Of a stretch of 64,000 bases of DNA, positions 33,587 to 42,836 are shown in pieces. Below the pieces are notes generated by a model. That model worked only from the letters and a program-made list of their open reading frames with translations, ran no database searches and was not told the origin of the DNA. The first letter of the stretch is position 1; each line of letters begins with the position of its first letter. The position numbers and the translations under genes are program-made. Origin of the DNA: Pseudoalteromonas marina (GTDB taxonomy: Bacteria; Pseudomonadota; Gammaproteobacteria; Enterobacterales; Alteromonadaceae); the NCBI RefSeq assembly GCF_000238335.3, contig NZ_AHCB03000006.1, positions 62,001-126,000 on the forward strand, read 5' to 3'.

Positions 33587-35017
33587 ATGACATCACCTAT
33601 CTCGCCGAGCAGTCATAGCTCGGCGCACACATTGGGCACATGCTCTCTTTTTTATGTAATTTTTATCTCTGCAGTGGCTGCTATTGGTGGCTTTTTATTT
33701 GGTTTTGACTCGGGCGTTATTAACGGTACGGTGTCGGCGCTCGGCAATGCGTTTAATTCAAGCAGTGTGGCTACGGGCTTCAATGTGGCATCGGTATTAT
33801 TAGGGTGCGCCGTGGGGGCTCTTGCTGCGGGCCCGCTGGCTGATAAGTTTGGTCGCCGTGCCATTATGATCATCACCGCGATTATTTTTGCTATTAGTGC
33901 GTTTGGCTCAGGCATTAGCGAAAGCTCGGCCGAGTTTATTTTTTACCGCTTATTTGGTGGCTTAGGTATTGGTGCTGCATCGGTATTGGCGCCGGCTTAT
34001 ATTGCAGAGGTTGCACCACCCGCACTTCGTGGTCGTTTAGCTACACTTCAACAACTCGCTATTGTATTGGGCTTGTTTGCTGCGTTTTTAAGTAACTATT
34101 TAATTGCTGATGCAGCTGGTAGTGCGCAAAACATTTTAATGCTTGATATAGCCGCTTGGCGCTGGATGTTTTGGGTTGAGCTTGTGCCTGCAATACTGTT
34201 TTTAGTGGGTGTGTTGTTTATTCCTGAGTCGCCTCGTTATTTAGTGGCGCAAGGTAAAGTAGACGATGCAAAAACGGTATTTAGTAAAATTTCGAACGAC
34301 AGTGCTGATGCGCAAATAAGCGATGTTAATAGCTCTTTGCATAGCGATAAAAAGCCGAGTATTCGTGATTTATTTATTGATGGCAGTAAAAAAGTACACC
34401 CAATTGTTTGGGCGGGTGTTGCGCTGAGTGTATTTCAGCAATTTGTAGGTATTAACGTGGTATTTTATTACGGCTCTGAGCTTTGGCAAGCTGCTGGGTT
34501 TGACGAGTCGCAATCGCTATTTATAAATGTATTAGCGGGTACTACTAATATTGTATCGACCTTTATTGCTATTGCCCTTGTTGACAAAATTGGTCGGAAA
34601 CCACTTTTACTTGTGGGCAGTGTGGGTATGTTTATTAGCTTAAGTGCGCTTACTTATATATTTGGCAGCGCAGGCCTTGATGAAGCAGGCAAGCTTGCAC
34701 TTAGCGATAACATGGGTACGTTTGCGCTTATAATGGCTAACTTATTTGTGGTATTTTTTGGTTTAAGTTGGGGCCCGGTTGTGTGGGTGTTATTAGGTGA
34801 AATGTTTAATAACCGTATTCGCGGCGCAGCGCTTGCAGTTGCTGCAAGCGCACAGTGGATTGCTAACTTTGCCATTACCATGACCTTCCCTATTATGCTG
34901 GCTAATATTGGCCTTGCAGGTGCGTACGGCTTTTATGCGTTATCGGCACTTATAAGCATATTTTTTGTGGCTAAATACATTAATGAAACCCGTGGTAAAA
35001 CACTTGAGTCTATGTAA
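33587..35017 (+). CDS. Sugar porter family MFS transporter
   Basis: 476 residues, twelve membrane helices. Sugar porter signatures: GFLFGFDSGVINGT, LADKFGRR, FIPESPRYLV, QQFVGINVVFYYG, VDKIGRKPLLLVG, and WGPVVWVLLGEMF. Such proteins (XylE, GalP, GlcP type) bring monosaccharides into the cytoplasm with protons or sodium. It starts 36 nt after the FecR gene and may be co-transcribed with it, hinting that the STN receptor imports a sugar or glycoside (inference). Confidence 0.92.
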   Translation: MTSPISPSSHSSAHTLGTCSLFYVIFISAVAAIGGFLFGFDSGVINGTVSALGNAFNSSSVATGFNVASVLLGCAVGALAAGPLADKFGRRAIMIITAIIFAISAFGSGISESSAEFIFYRLFGGLGIGAASVLAPAYIAEVAPPALRGRLATLQQLAIVLGLFAAFLSNYLIADAAGSAQNILMLDIAAWRWMFWVELVPAILFLVGVLFIPESPRYLVAQGKVDDAKTVFSKISNDSADAQISDVNSSLHSDKKPSIRDLFIDGSKKVHPIVWAGVALSVFQQFVGINVVFYYGSELWQAAGFDESQSLFINVLAGTTNIVSTFIAIALVDKIGRKPLLLVGSVGMFISLSALTYIFGSAGLDEAGKLALSDNMGTFALIMANLFVVFFGLSWGPVVWVLLGEMFNNRIRGAALAVAASAQWIANFAITMTFPIMLANIGLAGAYGFYALSALISIFFVAKYINETRGKTLESM

Positions 35018-35029
35018 TTAGCCCAATAA

Positions 35030-35055
35030 AAAGCGGTGAACCCTCTCACCGCTTT
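35030..35055 (+). terminator. Terminator after the sugar porter gene
   Basis: AAAGCGGTGA, 6-nt loop, TCACCGCTTT, followed by GTGTTTTC. A 10-bp perfect stem. Confidence 0.85.
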
Positions 35056-35229
35056 GTGTTTTCTAGTTAAATGATTGATTCAACAGTTGTATGCAAGGAT
35101 TAAGAAGTTACTGCGCTAAATATTGAATTCACTACCCACCCTTAATATTCTTTTTTACTATAAGTAATCGATTTAAATTCCTTTTTTGAATATAGAAAAT
35201 TAGCTATTGTCCGCCTTTTCCAACTACGT

Positions 35230-36499
35230 ATGTCTGTCAAAATGAAAAATAAGTTAGTATCTGGTTTGGCCCTAACCTTTACCCTAGGTTCTTTTAACGT
35301 ACTTGCTACCAATGGGTATTTTACTCATGGTTATGGCATGACCCACAAAGGCATGGCAGGTGCGGGTGTTGCGCTATCGGAAGAATTGATGTCGGGTGCA
35401 AATAATCCTGCTAGCTTTAATGTAAATGACACTGAAATTTCAGTTGGGTTAGAGTTATTTTCACCTGATAGAAAATACACAGCTTCATCTGTAGATATGT
35501 TTTATCCTAATGCGCTTTATCTTGAAGCAAAAACCCAAAAAAGTGATAACATTATTTGCTATTCCTGAATTTGCCATTGGCCACCAGCTCAATGACAAAA
35601 TAAATATTGGCTTATTAGTTTACGGCAATGGCGGCATGAACACCGACTACAACGCCGAGTCAGAACCCGAAGGCACATTTTATGCTGGCACGACTGGCGT
35701 TGATTTAAAGCAGATGTTTATTAGCCCAACTATTAGCTATCAGTTAAATGAGCAAACAAAAGTGGGGGTTTCACCTATTTATGTTGTGCAACAGTTTAAA
35801 GCGACAGGCCTTGGAAACTTTGCGCCTTTTTCGCAATCACCCCAAGCGCTTACAAATAATGGCACCGACACCAGCACAGGTTTAGGTGTACAAGTGGGTA
35901 TAACTCAAACCGTAGGCACATCGTTTAGCTGGGGTGCCAGTTACCGATCATCGGTGTCTATGGATGAGTTTGATAGCTATAAAGGTTTATTTGCAGAAAA
36001 TGGTGGCTTTGATTTACCAAGCTCGATTCAAATTGGTGCCGCTTATAAGTTAACGCCTACAAACCAGGTTGTATTTGATTGGCAAAAAATAAACTACAGT
36101 GAAGTTAAAAGCATTGCCAATCCAATGAGTAACTTAATGTCTGCACCTTTAGGTGCAAGCGCAGGTGCAGGGTTTGGCTGGGAAGATATGGATATATATA
36201 AACTAGGCTATCAGTGGCAGCGCACTGCAAAGCAAAAAATTCGCTTTGGTGTTTCATACACGCAACAGCCTATTCCATCGTCTGAGGTGTTATTTAATAT
36301 TTTAGCGCCGGGTGTACAAGAGTGGCATTTTACAACGGGTTTTAGTCATAAAGTTAGCGAAAAAGTACAATTAAACGCTATGGCTTTTTACTCGCCAGCT
36401 AAAAAAGTATCGGGTGCAAACTTTTTAGCGCCTAACCAACAATTATCAATTGAAATGCAACAGTCTGGTGTTGGTGTATCTATTGTTTGGGGAATTTAA
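35230..36499 (+). pseudogene. OmpP1/FadL-type outer-membrane transporter, frameshifted
   Basis: The first frame (35230 to stop at 35568) codes a signal peptide (ending VLAT) and NGYFTHGYGMTHKGMAGAG, the FadL N-terminal hatch. The second frame continues from about 35540 with LFAIPEFAIGHQLNDK, VYGNGGMNTDY and a full barrel to GVSIVWGI at 36499. One extra base joins them: a run of six A at 35537-35542, where five would read THE parent frame without a stop. FadL proteins pass hydrophobic compounds across the outer membrane. The downstream YeeE gene begins one base after the stop, so it is in this operon. Could be a true mutation, phase-variable tract, or sequencing error. Confidence 0.85.
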
Positions 36500-36500
36500 A

Positions 36501-36914
36501 ATGGTAACCGAATTTACGCCCATTTCAGCCGCTTTAGGCGGTGCGTTAATAGGTATAGCCTGCGCACTATTACTGGTTTTATTTGGCAAAGTAGCCGGTA
36601 TTTCAGGATTAGTTAAATCGCTGTTCACCCCATTAAAACCCGATAATGTATGGAAAGTATGCTTTATTGCAGGCTTACTACTTGCAGGCGTTGCTACCTT
36701 ATTTGTTGCACCTGAATTATTAGAGGGCGATTTAAATATACCCTCTTGGTTAATTATTGTAGCGGGACTTTTAGTGGGTGTAGGTACTTCACTTGCGAAT
36801 GGTTGTACAAGCGGGCATGGCGTGTGTGGCATGTCGCGTTTTTCTACTCGCTCTTGGGTTTCAACATGTGTGTTTATGCTTGTTGCCGTTATCACTGCTA
36901 ACTTAATTGGATAA
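36501..36914 (+). CDS. YeeE/YedE family half-permease (thiosulfate-transport type)
   Basis: 138 residues, four membrane helices. NGCTSGHGVCGMSRFSTRSW holds the conserved Cys of the YeeE/YedE (TsuA) family, where it binds thiosulfate or related sulfur species. It is a half-length member; the other half is the next gene, 3 nt away. ATG 36501 follows GGGGAATTTAAA; a longer in-frame start at 36450 lies inside the FadL gene and is less likely. Confidence 0.88.
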   Translation: MVTEFTPISAALGGALIGIACALLLVLFGKVAGISGLVKSLFTPLKPDNVWKVCFIAGLLLAGVATLFVAPELLEGDLNIPSWLIIVAGLLVGVGTSLANGCTSGHGVCGMSRFSTRSWVSTCVFMLVAVITANLIG

Positions 36915-36917
36915 AAC

Positions 36918-37319
36918 ATGAAAGCAATTACATCGGTGTTTTTAGGCTTTATTTTCGGCTTAGGTCTTATTATTAGTGGAATGACTAACCCTGATAAAGT
37001 ACTCAATTTTTTAACCTTTGGCGAGAATTGGGATGGCAGTTTAATTATTGTAATGGCTGTAGCCATGGGAATAATGATGTTGGCGTGGTTTTGGGTTTCT
37101 AAAAAAGACAGCCCTTTATTTGGTGAAGCATTTAGCCTGAGTAATCTAAAAAATGTAGATCGTAGATTAATTACGGGCTCTGTTTTGTTTGGTTTAGGGT
37201 GGGGATTGAGTGGTATATGTCCAGGCCCTGGCTTGGTTCAGTTAGTGTCACTCAAAATGGAGTTTTGGCTGTTTTTTGCCTCGGTACTAGGTGGAATGTG
37301 GTTGGCTAAAAAAATATAA
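36918..37319 (+). CDS. YeeE/YedE family half-permease (DUF6691 type)
   Basis: 133 residues with four membrane helices. GWGLSGICPGPGLVQL contains the Cys motif of the second half-permease of this two-gene YeeE/YedE system. In other bacteria these paired genes (PmpA/PmpB-like) sit near sulfide- or persulfide-handling genes; here no such enzyme is adjacent. Ends before a strong terminator. Confidence 0.87.
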   Translation: MKAITSVFLGFIFGLGLIISGMTNPDKVLNFLTFGENWDGSLIIVMAVAMGIMMLAWFWVSKKDSPLFGEAFSLSNLKNVDRRLITGSVLFGLGWGLSGICPGPGLVQLVSLKMEFWLFFASVLGGMWLAKKI

Positions 37320-37324
37320 TCCAC

Positions 37325-37349
37325 TATTGCCGAGCTTGTCTCGGCAATA
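37325..37349 (+). terminator. Terminator after the YeeE/YedE pair
   Basis: TATTGCCGAG, 5-nt loop, CTCGGCAATA, then CACCTTTTTT. Perfect 10-bp stem and T-run. Confidence 0.9.
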
Positions 37350-37421
37350 CACCTTTTTTATTCTAAACATAGGTACATAACTTGCTGTAATAAATATAAA
37401 TATATTTATTAGGTTTAAGTT

Positions 37422-38501
37422 ATGCTCAAAAATACGCTTGACGTTATTAACAACACCCCTTGGTTGAGTACAGTAGCTTACCTTTTACTCATAACTATAC
37501 TCTTGTTTTTTATTCGTTTTTTTATAATGTATTGGTTAAAAAAGTGGACATCAAAAACCACTTTTACCTTCGATACCCTACTTCTTGATTCAATATCTAA
37601 ACCACTCACGCTTTGCACATTTATTGTGCTAATCACCATTTTGGAGCACGATACATTCGTTATTGACCCCGAGTTAGCGAAGCGAATTCCGTTCAACAGC
37701 ATCAATATTGTATTAGCTTTACTTGCGCTTATTTTCTTTTTAAATCACTTTATTATTGGCACGGTTAATCACTACGCTAAACAATCAGCCGTTATATTCA
37801 ATTCTCAAAGTATTATTAAGGGGGTTATTCGCGTTACATTGTTTTCAGTAGGGTTGTTGGTTTTATTAGGCACATTGGGTATTTCAATTACACCTATTAT
37901 TGCATCTCTTGGTATTACGTCATTGGCGGTGGCACTTGCTCTGCAACCCACCCTTGAAAACTTTTTTTCGGGCGTACAGCTCGTTATAGATAAACCCATA
38001 CGCGTAGGTGATTTTATTGAGCTTGAGTCAAAGGAGCAAGGCTTTGTAGAAAAAATTGGTTGGCGCTCTACGTGGGTTAAAATGCTGCCAAATAATATGA
38101 TTATTATTCCTAATAGTCAGCTTTCTAAATCGCGTATTATTAATTACTTTTACCCCGAAAAAGAGCTGAGTGTACCTGTTGATGTAAGCGTACATTACAG
38201 CTCAGACCTAGAATTTGTAGAGCAGGTAACGCTTGAAGTTGCGCGACAAGTACTGATTGACCATGAGTGGGGCGTTGATGATTACAATACCTTTGTGGTG
38301 TATCACACCTTTGATAACTCAAGTATTAATTTTACCGTAATGCTGCGCGCAAAAGAGTACTTTAATCGGTTTTGGGTTAAATCTGCATTTATTAAAGCGC
38401 TGCACAAACGCTATAACCAAGAAGGTATTGTGATCCCCTTTCCTATTACAGCTATCAACACAGCTCAAGAAGCCGCTAATTTTAATAGTGATAAAAATTA
38501 A
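37422..38501 (+). CDS. Small-conductance mechanosensitive channel family protein (MscS)
   Basis: 359 residues. Four to five N-terminal helices, then the pore and beta domain: TLGISITPIIASLGITSLAVALALQPTLENFFSGVQLVIDKPIRVGDFIEL is the MscS-family core, followed by LPNNMIIIPNSQLSKSRIINY. These channels release solutes on hypo-osmotic shock. No nucleotide-binding or extra domain is seen. Single gene with shared terminator downstream. Confidence 0.92.
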   Translation: MLKNTLDVINNTPWLSTVAYLLLITILLFFIRFFIMYWLKKWTSKTTFTFDTLLLDSISKPLTLCTFIVLITILEHDTFVIDPELAKRIPFNSINIVLALLALIFFLNHFIIGTVNHYAKQSAVIFNSQSIIKGVIRVTLFSVGLLVLLGTLGISITPIIASLGITSLAVALALQPTLENFFSGVQLVIDKPIRVGDFIELESKEQGFVEKIGWRSTWVKMLPNNMIIIPNSQLSKSRIINYFYPEKELSVPVDVSVHYSSDLEFVEQVTLEVARQVLIDHEWGVDDYNTFVVYHTFDNSSINFTVMLRAKEYFNRFWVKSAFIKALHKRYNQEGIVIPFPITAINTAQEAANFNSDKN

Positions 38502-38527
38502 GCGCGAGATAAGCTCGCGCTTAATTT
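38495..38527. terminator. Bidirectional terminator between MscS and siderophore receptor
   Basis: AAATTAAGCGCGAG, 5-nt loop, exact complement (14-bp stem). It abuts the downstream stop at 38531 of the receptor gene, not the premature stop at 38723, which supports 38531 as the original end. Confidence 0.9.
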
Positions 38528-38530
38528 ACT

Positions 38531-40666
38531 TTAAAATTTATAGGTTACTTGGCCTACTATTTCACGTGGGCTGCCCGGGAAGTGGCCGTTACGCTCACTA
38601 AAGCCACTTACTGCGTATTTTTTATCGAATAGATTATTAATATTTACGCTTAATAACACATCATCAAAGCGGGTAGTCCAGCTCATATCAAATACAGTAA
38701 AAGGTTTAACTTTTTGGCCATCTTAGCTTATTTGCTCGCTTACGTAATTTGCGCCAAATGCTATAGACGAGTCGATGCTATCAAGCGCAAAACGCGACCA
38801 TAAACCAGCTTGGTGGCGCGGGGCATTAGCAAAGCGAGAGCCATCACCGTAGGTGCTTGAAATAGTATCGCCCGTTACACCCTCAACAACCAGTGTATCG
38901 TTATATGCGTAGTTAGCAGTTAGCGTCCAGTGCTCGGTTAAATCGCCCACCAGCGTTGTTTCAAACCCACGGCTTTCTACCTCACCAATATTTAAAAGTG
39001 CTGCAATGCCATCCCCCGCGCCAGTGTCGTCAGGGTTGCTCATTACTACGTTTTCTTTATTAATTTGGTAAATAGCAAAGGTGCTCATAATTTTGCTATT
39101 AAGCCATTGGTTTTTAATACCAATCTCGGTTTGTTTACCGGTTTCTGGGGTTAAGTTGCCCTCGCCCTCTACATCTTCTTGATCGCCTGATGATGCGGGG
39201 TTAAAGCTTTCTGAGTAATTTATGTATACCGATGTGTTTTCAACAGGTTGGTATGTAACAGCCACGCGCGGTGTTATATCGTTATCTGAGTAACTATAAC
39301 CGGTTTCTTTGTTTAGCTCTTTAAAATGGTCATAGCGCAGGCCGGCAATCACGGTCCATTGCTCGTTAATGCTTACAACATCTTGTACGTAAACACCAAA
39401 ACGGTCGGTTTCAACACCATCGCGGTTCATGTCTGTCAGGTTATAAGTACTTGAGTCGGTTTCGCCGTAATTTAAGTTAAATATGTTTAAATTAGTCACA
39501 CCGTCTGCTTCATAGCGGGCACGTAAGTAATCGTACTCGGTATCAACTATGTGATAGTCGCCGCCAAATAATACTTGGTGTGCTAATTGGCCTTGCTCAA
39601 AGCTATAAACAAAGTCGGTAGTTAAGCTTGTTTCTTCGTTTGCGCGGTATTGCTTACGGTATTCGCGTTTAATAGTTTCGTCATCAATGTTTGCTTCACC
39701 ATCACCGTTTGCATCTACCCAGTTTTGCGACTCATGATAAGCTTGGTCGCGTTCGTTATCCATGTAACGTAGTGTGCTACTTACAGAAAAATCATCATTA
39801 AAGTAATGCTTTAGCTTGCCTTGCAGCACTAACGCTTCCATGTCTTGGTAGTCAAATGCTTCGTTTGCGTTGTAACTTGGGTCAACTAAAAAGTTGCCGT
39901 TATCACCTACCGGTACACCACGTAAACGGTTACCCCCTAAGTCTTGCTTGATGTAGTCAACACTTGTAGTGAGTGTGGTTGAATCTGTTAAATCAAATAA
40001 TAAACCACCGGTAAACTCACTGTTTTTTGAATCTGCATTATTACGAAAGCTGTCTTGTTCCTCATAATAACCACCTGCTCGGTACGCCATGGTGTCGGTT
40101 AAACCGCCGGTCATATCAAGTGATGCACCACGTGTGTTGTAATTGCCAAGCGTTAGCTTTAGCTCTTTGCTTTGCGTGTACAAAGGCTTTTTAGTCACAT
40201 AGTTGATCATACCGCCTGGCTCACCACCACCATATAACGCAGAGGCTGGCCCTTTTAATACTTCTACACGCGCTACATTAAATAACTGTGGTACACCAAA
40301 GCCCGAATACGGGTCGCCGCGGACGCCATCGTAAAATACATTGGCATCGTCTCTAAATCCACGAAAAGTTACACCCGAATAACTGTACTCACTTACCCCT
40401 GCTATAGAACGGTATAAATCGGTAATGTCGCGCGCAGCTTGATCAATAATAAGTTGCTCGGTTAATACCTGCGCAGATTGCGGTAATTTAATAAGATCTA
40501 AATCCGTTTTAGTGCCAATTTTACTTTCGGTTTCTAGGTAAAACTGCTGAGCGCGGCCTGTTACTTCTATTGTTTCAATTTCGTTATTTTGCTCGGCAAA
40601 TGCCACATTAGAAAAAGCAGAAAAAGATGCAGCAATACTGAGCGCCAAATATTTTTGGTTAAACAT
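38531..40666 (-). pseudogene. TonB-dependent siderophore receptor with one in-frame stop
   Basis: Reading from ATG 40666 (CAGGATCAAC upstream; leader ends NVAFA) the gene codes a siderophore receptor: TEQLIIDQAARDITDLYRSIAGV plug, GGEPGGMINYVTKKP, and barrel strands to YVSEQIS, then TAA at 38723-38725. The same frame continues for 63 more codons, with VFDMSWTTRFDDVLLSVNINNLFDKKY and the canonical end REIVGQVTYKF, to a second TAA at 38531. One base change would restore the full 711-residue receptor. A Fur-like box 38 nt upstream predicts iron repression. The truncated product lacks the last barrel strands and assembly signal. Confidence 0.88.
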
Positions 40667-40703
40667 GTTGATCCTGAAAAAAGGTGTATAAAACACCTTA
40701 AAT

Positions 40704-40722
40704 GATAACGACTATCATTATC
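40704..40722 (-). promoter_or_regulatory. Fur box upstream of the siderophore receptor
   Basis: Minus strand GATAATGATAGTCGTTATC matches 17 of 19 positions of the Fur consensus GATAATGATAATCATTATC. It is 38 nt before the receptor ATG. Confidence 0.85.
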
Positions 40723-40840
40723 ATGCGCAATGTAAATAATTTCATATTCACCTTTATTTTTCGTGTGAAGAGTTTTGAGCAACACACTAAATTTGCAACT
40801 CAGCTTTGAATAAATTAAGAGCATTACTGGAATACAGTAT

Positions 40841-40855
40841 TGATATAATATAACA
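40841..40855 (+). promoter_or_regulatory. Candidate Zur box upstream of the COG0523 GTPase
   Basis: TGATATAATATAACA differs at one base from the core TGTTATAATATAACA of the gammaproteobacterial Zur consensus. It is 33 nt before the GTPase start. Confidence 0.75.
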
Positions 40856-40887
40856 TATCTAAAAATGCAATTTAGTAAGATTATTAA

Positions 40888-42087
40888 ATGATAAATAAAC
40901 TGCCCGTCACAGTGATATCAGGTTTTTTGGGGGCTGGTAAAACTACTGTACTTAGTCATATTCTTAATAACAGGCAAGGAAAAAAAGTCGCCGTCATAGT
41001 TAACGATATGAGCGATATAAATATCGATGCCGCAACAATTAAAAGTGGTGTATCGCTTAATCACAGTAACGAAAAACTGGTCGAGATGAGTAACGGTTGT
41101 ATTTGCTGCACCCTACGAGAAGACTTACTTATTGAAGTGGGCAAACTTGCCAATGATGGGCGTTTTGATTACCTCGTCATTGAATCTACAGGCATATCTG
41201 AGCCCCTCCCCGTTGCAGAAACATTTACCTTTGCCGACGAAAACGGGGTTTCACTTAGTGATGTTGCCACCCTCGATACCATGGTAACAGTGGTTGACGC
41301 GGTTAACTTTTTAAACGACTACGAACAAGCAAACGACTTACAAGATACTGGCGAATCGTTAGGTAAAGACGACGAGCGAAGCGTTGCCGACTTACTTGTT
41401 GACCAAGTTGAATTTGCTGATGTTATTTTAATTAGTAAAACTGATTTAATTACAAACAATGAATTAAATAAACTTACTGCTATTTTAAATACGCTTAACA
41501 CTCAAGCTAACATTATTCCTATATCAAACGGGCATATTAATATTAACGAAGTGCTAAACACCGGCTTATTTAATTTTGAACGTGCCCAACAAGCACCGGG
41601 TTGGCTTAAAGAAATGCGTGGTGAACATATTCCCGAAACCGAAGAGTATGGTATTGGCAGTTTTAATTACACTGCGCGCCGCCCATTTGATCCTGAAAAG
41701 TTTTATAACTTTTTGCACAACACCGAGCAATTTGGCGAGCTCATTCGTTCTAAAGGATATTTTTGGTTAGCAACACGTCCTTTATTTTGCGCGCAGTGGA
41801 GCCAAGCTGGCGGTATAGCGCATTACGGGTTTGCAGGCATGTTTTATAAAGCAATACCTAAAAAAGACTGGCCCACAGAGCCCGAACTACTTGCTGATAT
41901 AAACAGTAAGTGGTTAGAGCCCTTTGGTGACATGCGCCAAGAGCTTGTGTTTATTGGTCAGTCGTTAAATAAACACGCCATGATTAAAGCGCTTGATGAC
42001 TGCCTACTCCCAGAAGATGCTGTTCTAAAAGGTAAAGATTTTTGGAAAACCTTTAACGACCCGTTTCCTATTTGGGAGGAAGAGTAA
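40888..42087 (+). CDS. COG0523 (CobW/ZNG1-type) metallochaperone GTPase
   Basis: 399 residues. Walker [11 protein letters not shown] at 11-20; metal-binding CxCC in GCICC (71-74); Walker B/G3 [13 protein letters not shown]4 as SKTD; C-terminal CobW_C domain with [11 protein letters not shown] and the [12 protein letters not shown] motif. The long form with this C-terminus is typical of zinc-starvation GTPases that deliver Zn to client enzymes. The Zur-like site upstream and the coupled DUF1826 gene support this over a cobalamin role. Confidence 0.9.
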   Translation: MINKLPVTVISGFLGAGKTTVLSHILNNRQGKKVAVIVNDMSDINIDAATIKSGVSLNHSNEKLVEMSNGCICCTLREDLLIEVGKLANDGRFDYLVIESTGISEPLPVAETFTFADENGVSLSDVATLDTMVTVVDAVNFLNDYEQANDLQDTGESLGKDDERSVADLLVDQVEFADVILISKTDLITNNELNKLTAILNTLNTQANIIPISNGHININEVLNTGLFNFERAQQAPGWLKEMRGEHIPETEEYGIGSFNYTARRPFDPEKFYNFLHNTEQFGELIRSKGYFWLATRPLFCAQWSQAGGIAHYGFAGMFYKAIPKKDWPTEPELLADINSKWLEPFGDMRQELVFIGQSLNKHAMIKALDDCLLPEDAVLKGKDFWKTFNDPFPIWEEE

Positions 42088-42782
42088 TGAATGCCCTAGC
42101 CCCAATAACAGCGCAAGTAAAACCGGCGGAACCGCTATACCGAAGAGCAGCTATAGAGAGTAATGCCAATGTATTGCCACAAATTTATAACCAAGACACT
42201 AACATTGTTATTTGGCAAAGAGACCTTGAGCAAACATTAACAAATGCAGTCAATACACTCATTACCGCCAACGCTTTAAAGCCACTTGAACTTGCGGTAT
42301 CACCTGATGATGCGTTTGATCAATTAATAAAAGCGCTTAAGCCAGAAGATAATAACCGCGATGAAATTAAAGCTTTGTGTGAAGACATCACACTGTTGGT
42401 TGAAATGTTTTGCTACCTGTTTGATTTAAAACGCGCCGGTTTAAGGCTAAAAATATTAGATAAACCTATGTGCCCGCGTTTTCATGTAGACAAAATTCCG
42501 TGCCGGCTAGTTACTACCTATCAAGGTGTTGCTACGCAGTGGTTAAATCACAGCGATGTAAGCCGCTCAAAGCTCGGTACTGGTAATTTAGGTAAGCCTG
42601 ATGAGGAGTCTGGCTTAATTAAAAGCCTAAATAATATTAACCAGCTAACAGAAGGCGATGTTGCACTGCTTAAAGGCGAATACTGGGATGAAAACGAAGG
42701 CGCAGGTTTAGTGCATCGCTCGCCACCGTTGGCTGGAACTAATAGCGCCCCTAGGTTACTGCTGACTCTCGATTTTATATAA
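42087..42782 (+). CDS. DUF1826 family protein
   Basis: 231 residues from ATG 42087, which shares a base with the GTPase stop (TAATG); GGGAGGAAGAG is upstream, so translation is coupled. Signature features are IVIWQRDL, MCPRFHVDKIPCRLVTTYQG with a Cys/His cluster, and EGDVALLKGEYW with HRSPP near the end. The His-x-Asp...His layout and fold hint at a cupin/oxygenase-like metal site, but the function is unknown. DUF1826 genes recur beside zinc-regulated COG0523 GTPases. Confidence 0.85.
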   Translation: MNALAPITAQVKPAEPLYRRAAIESNANVLPQIYNQDTNIVIWQRDLEQTLTNAVNTLITANALKPLELAVSPDDAFDQLIKALKPEDNNRDEIKALCEDITLLVEMFCYLFDLKRAGLRLKILDKPMCPRFHVDKIPCRLVTTYQGVATQWLNHSDVSRSKLGTGNLGKPDEESGLIKSLNNINQLTEGDVALLKGEYWDENEGAGLVHRSPPLAGTNSAPRLLLTLDFI

Positions 42783-42798
42783 AATTAAAGCGCCATTC

Positions 42799-42827
42799 AT
42801 AAAGGCCATATTTTGTCTGGCCTTTAT
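42799..42827. terminator. Terminator shared by DUF1826 and histidine kinase genes
   Basis: ATAAAGGCCA, 9-nt loop, TGGCCTTTAT; the stop of the kinase gene (minus) follows at 42837. Perfect 10-bp stem. Confidence 0.8.
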
Positions 42828-42836
42828 CAATTATAC

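Noticed and set aside
36446..37066. 206-codon minus-strand reading frame
   Set aside because: Antisense to the FadL end and the YeeE/YedE genes, which have clear family signatures.
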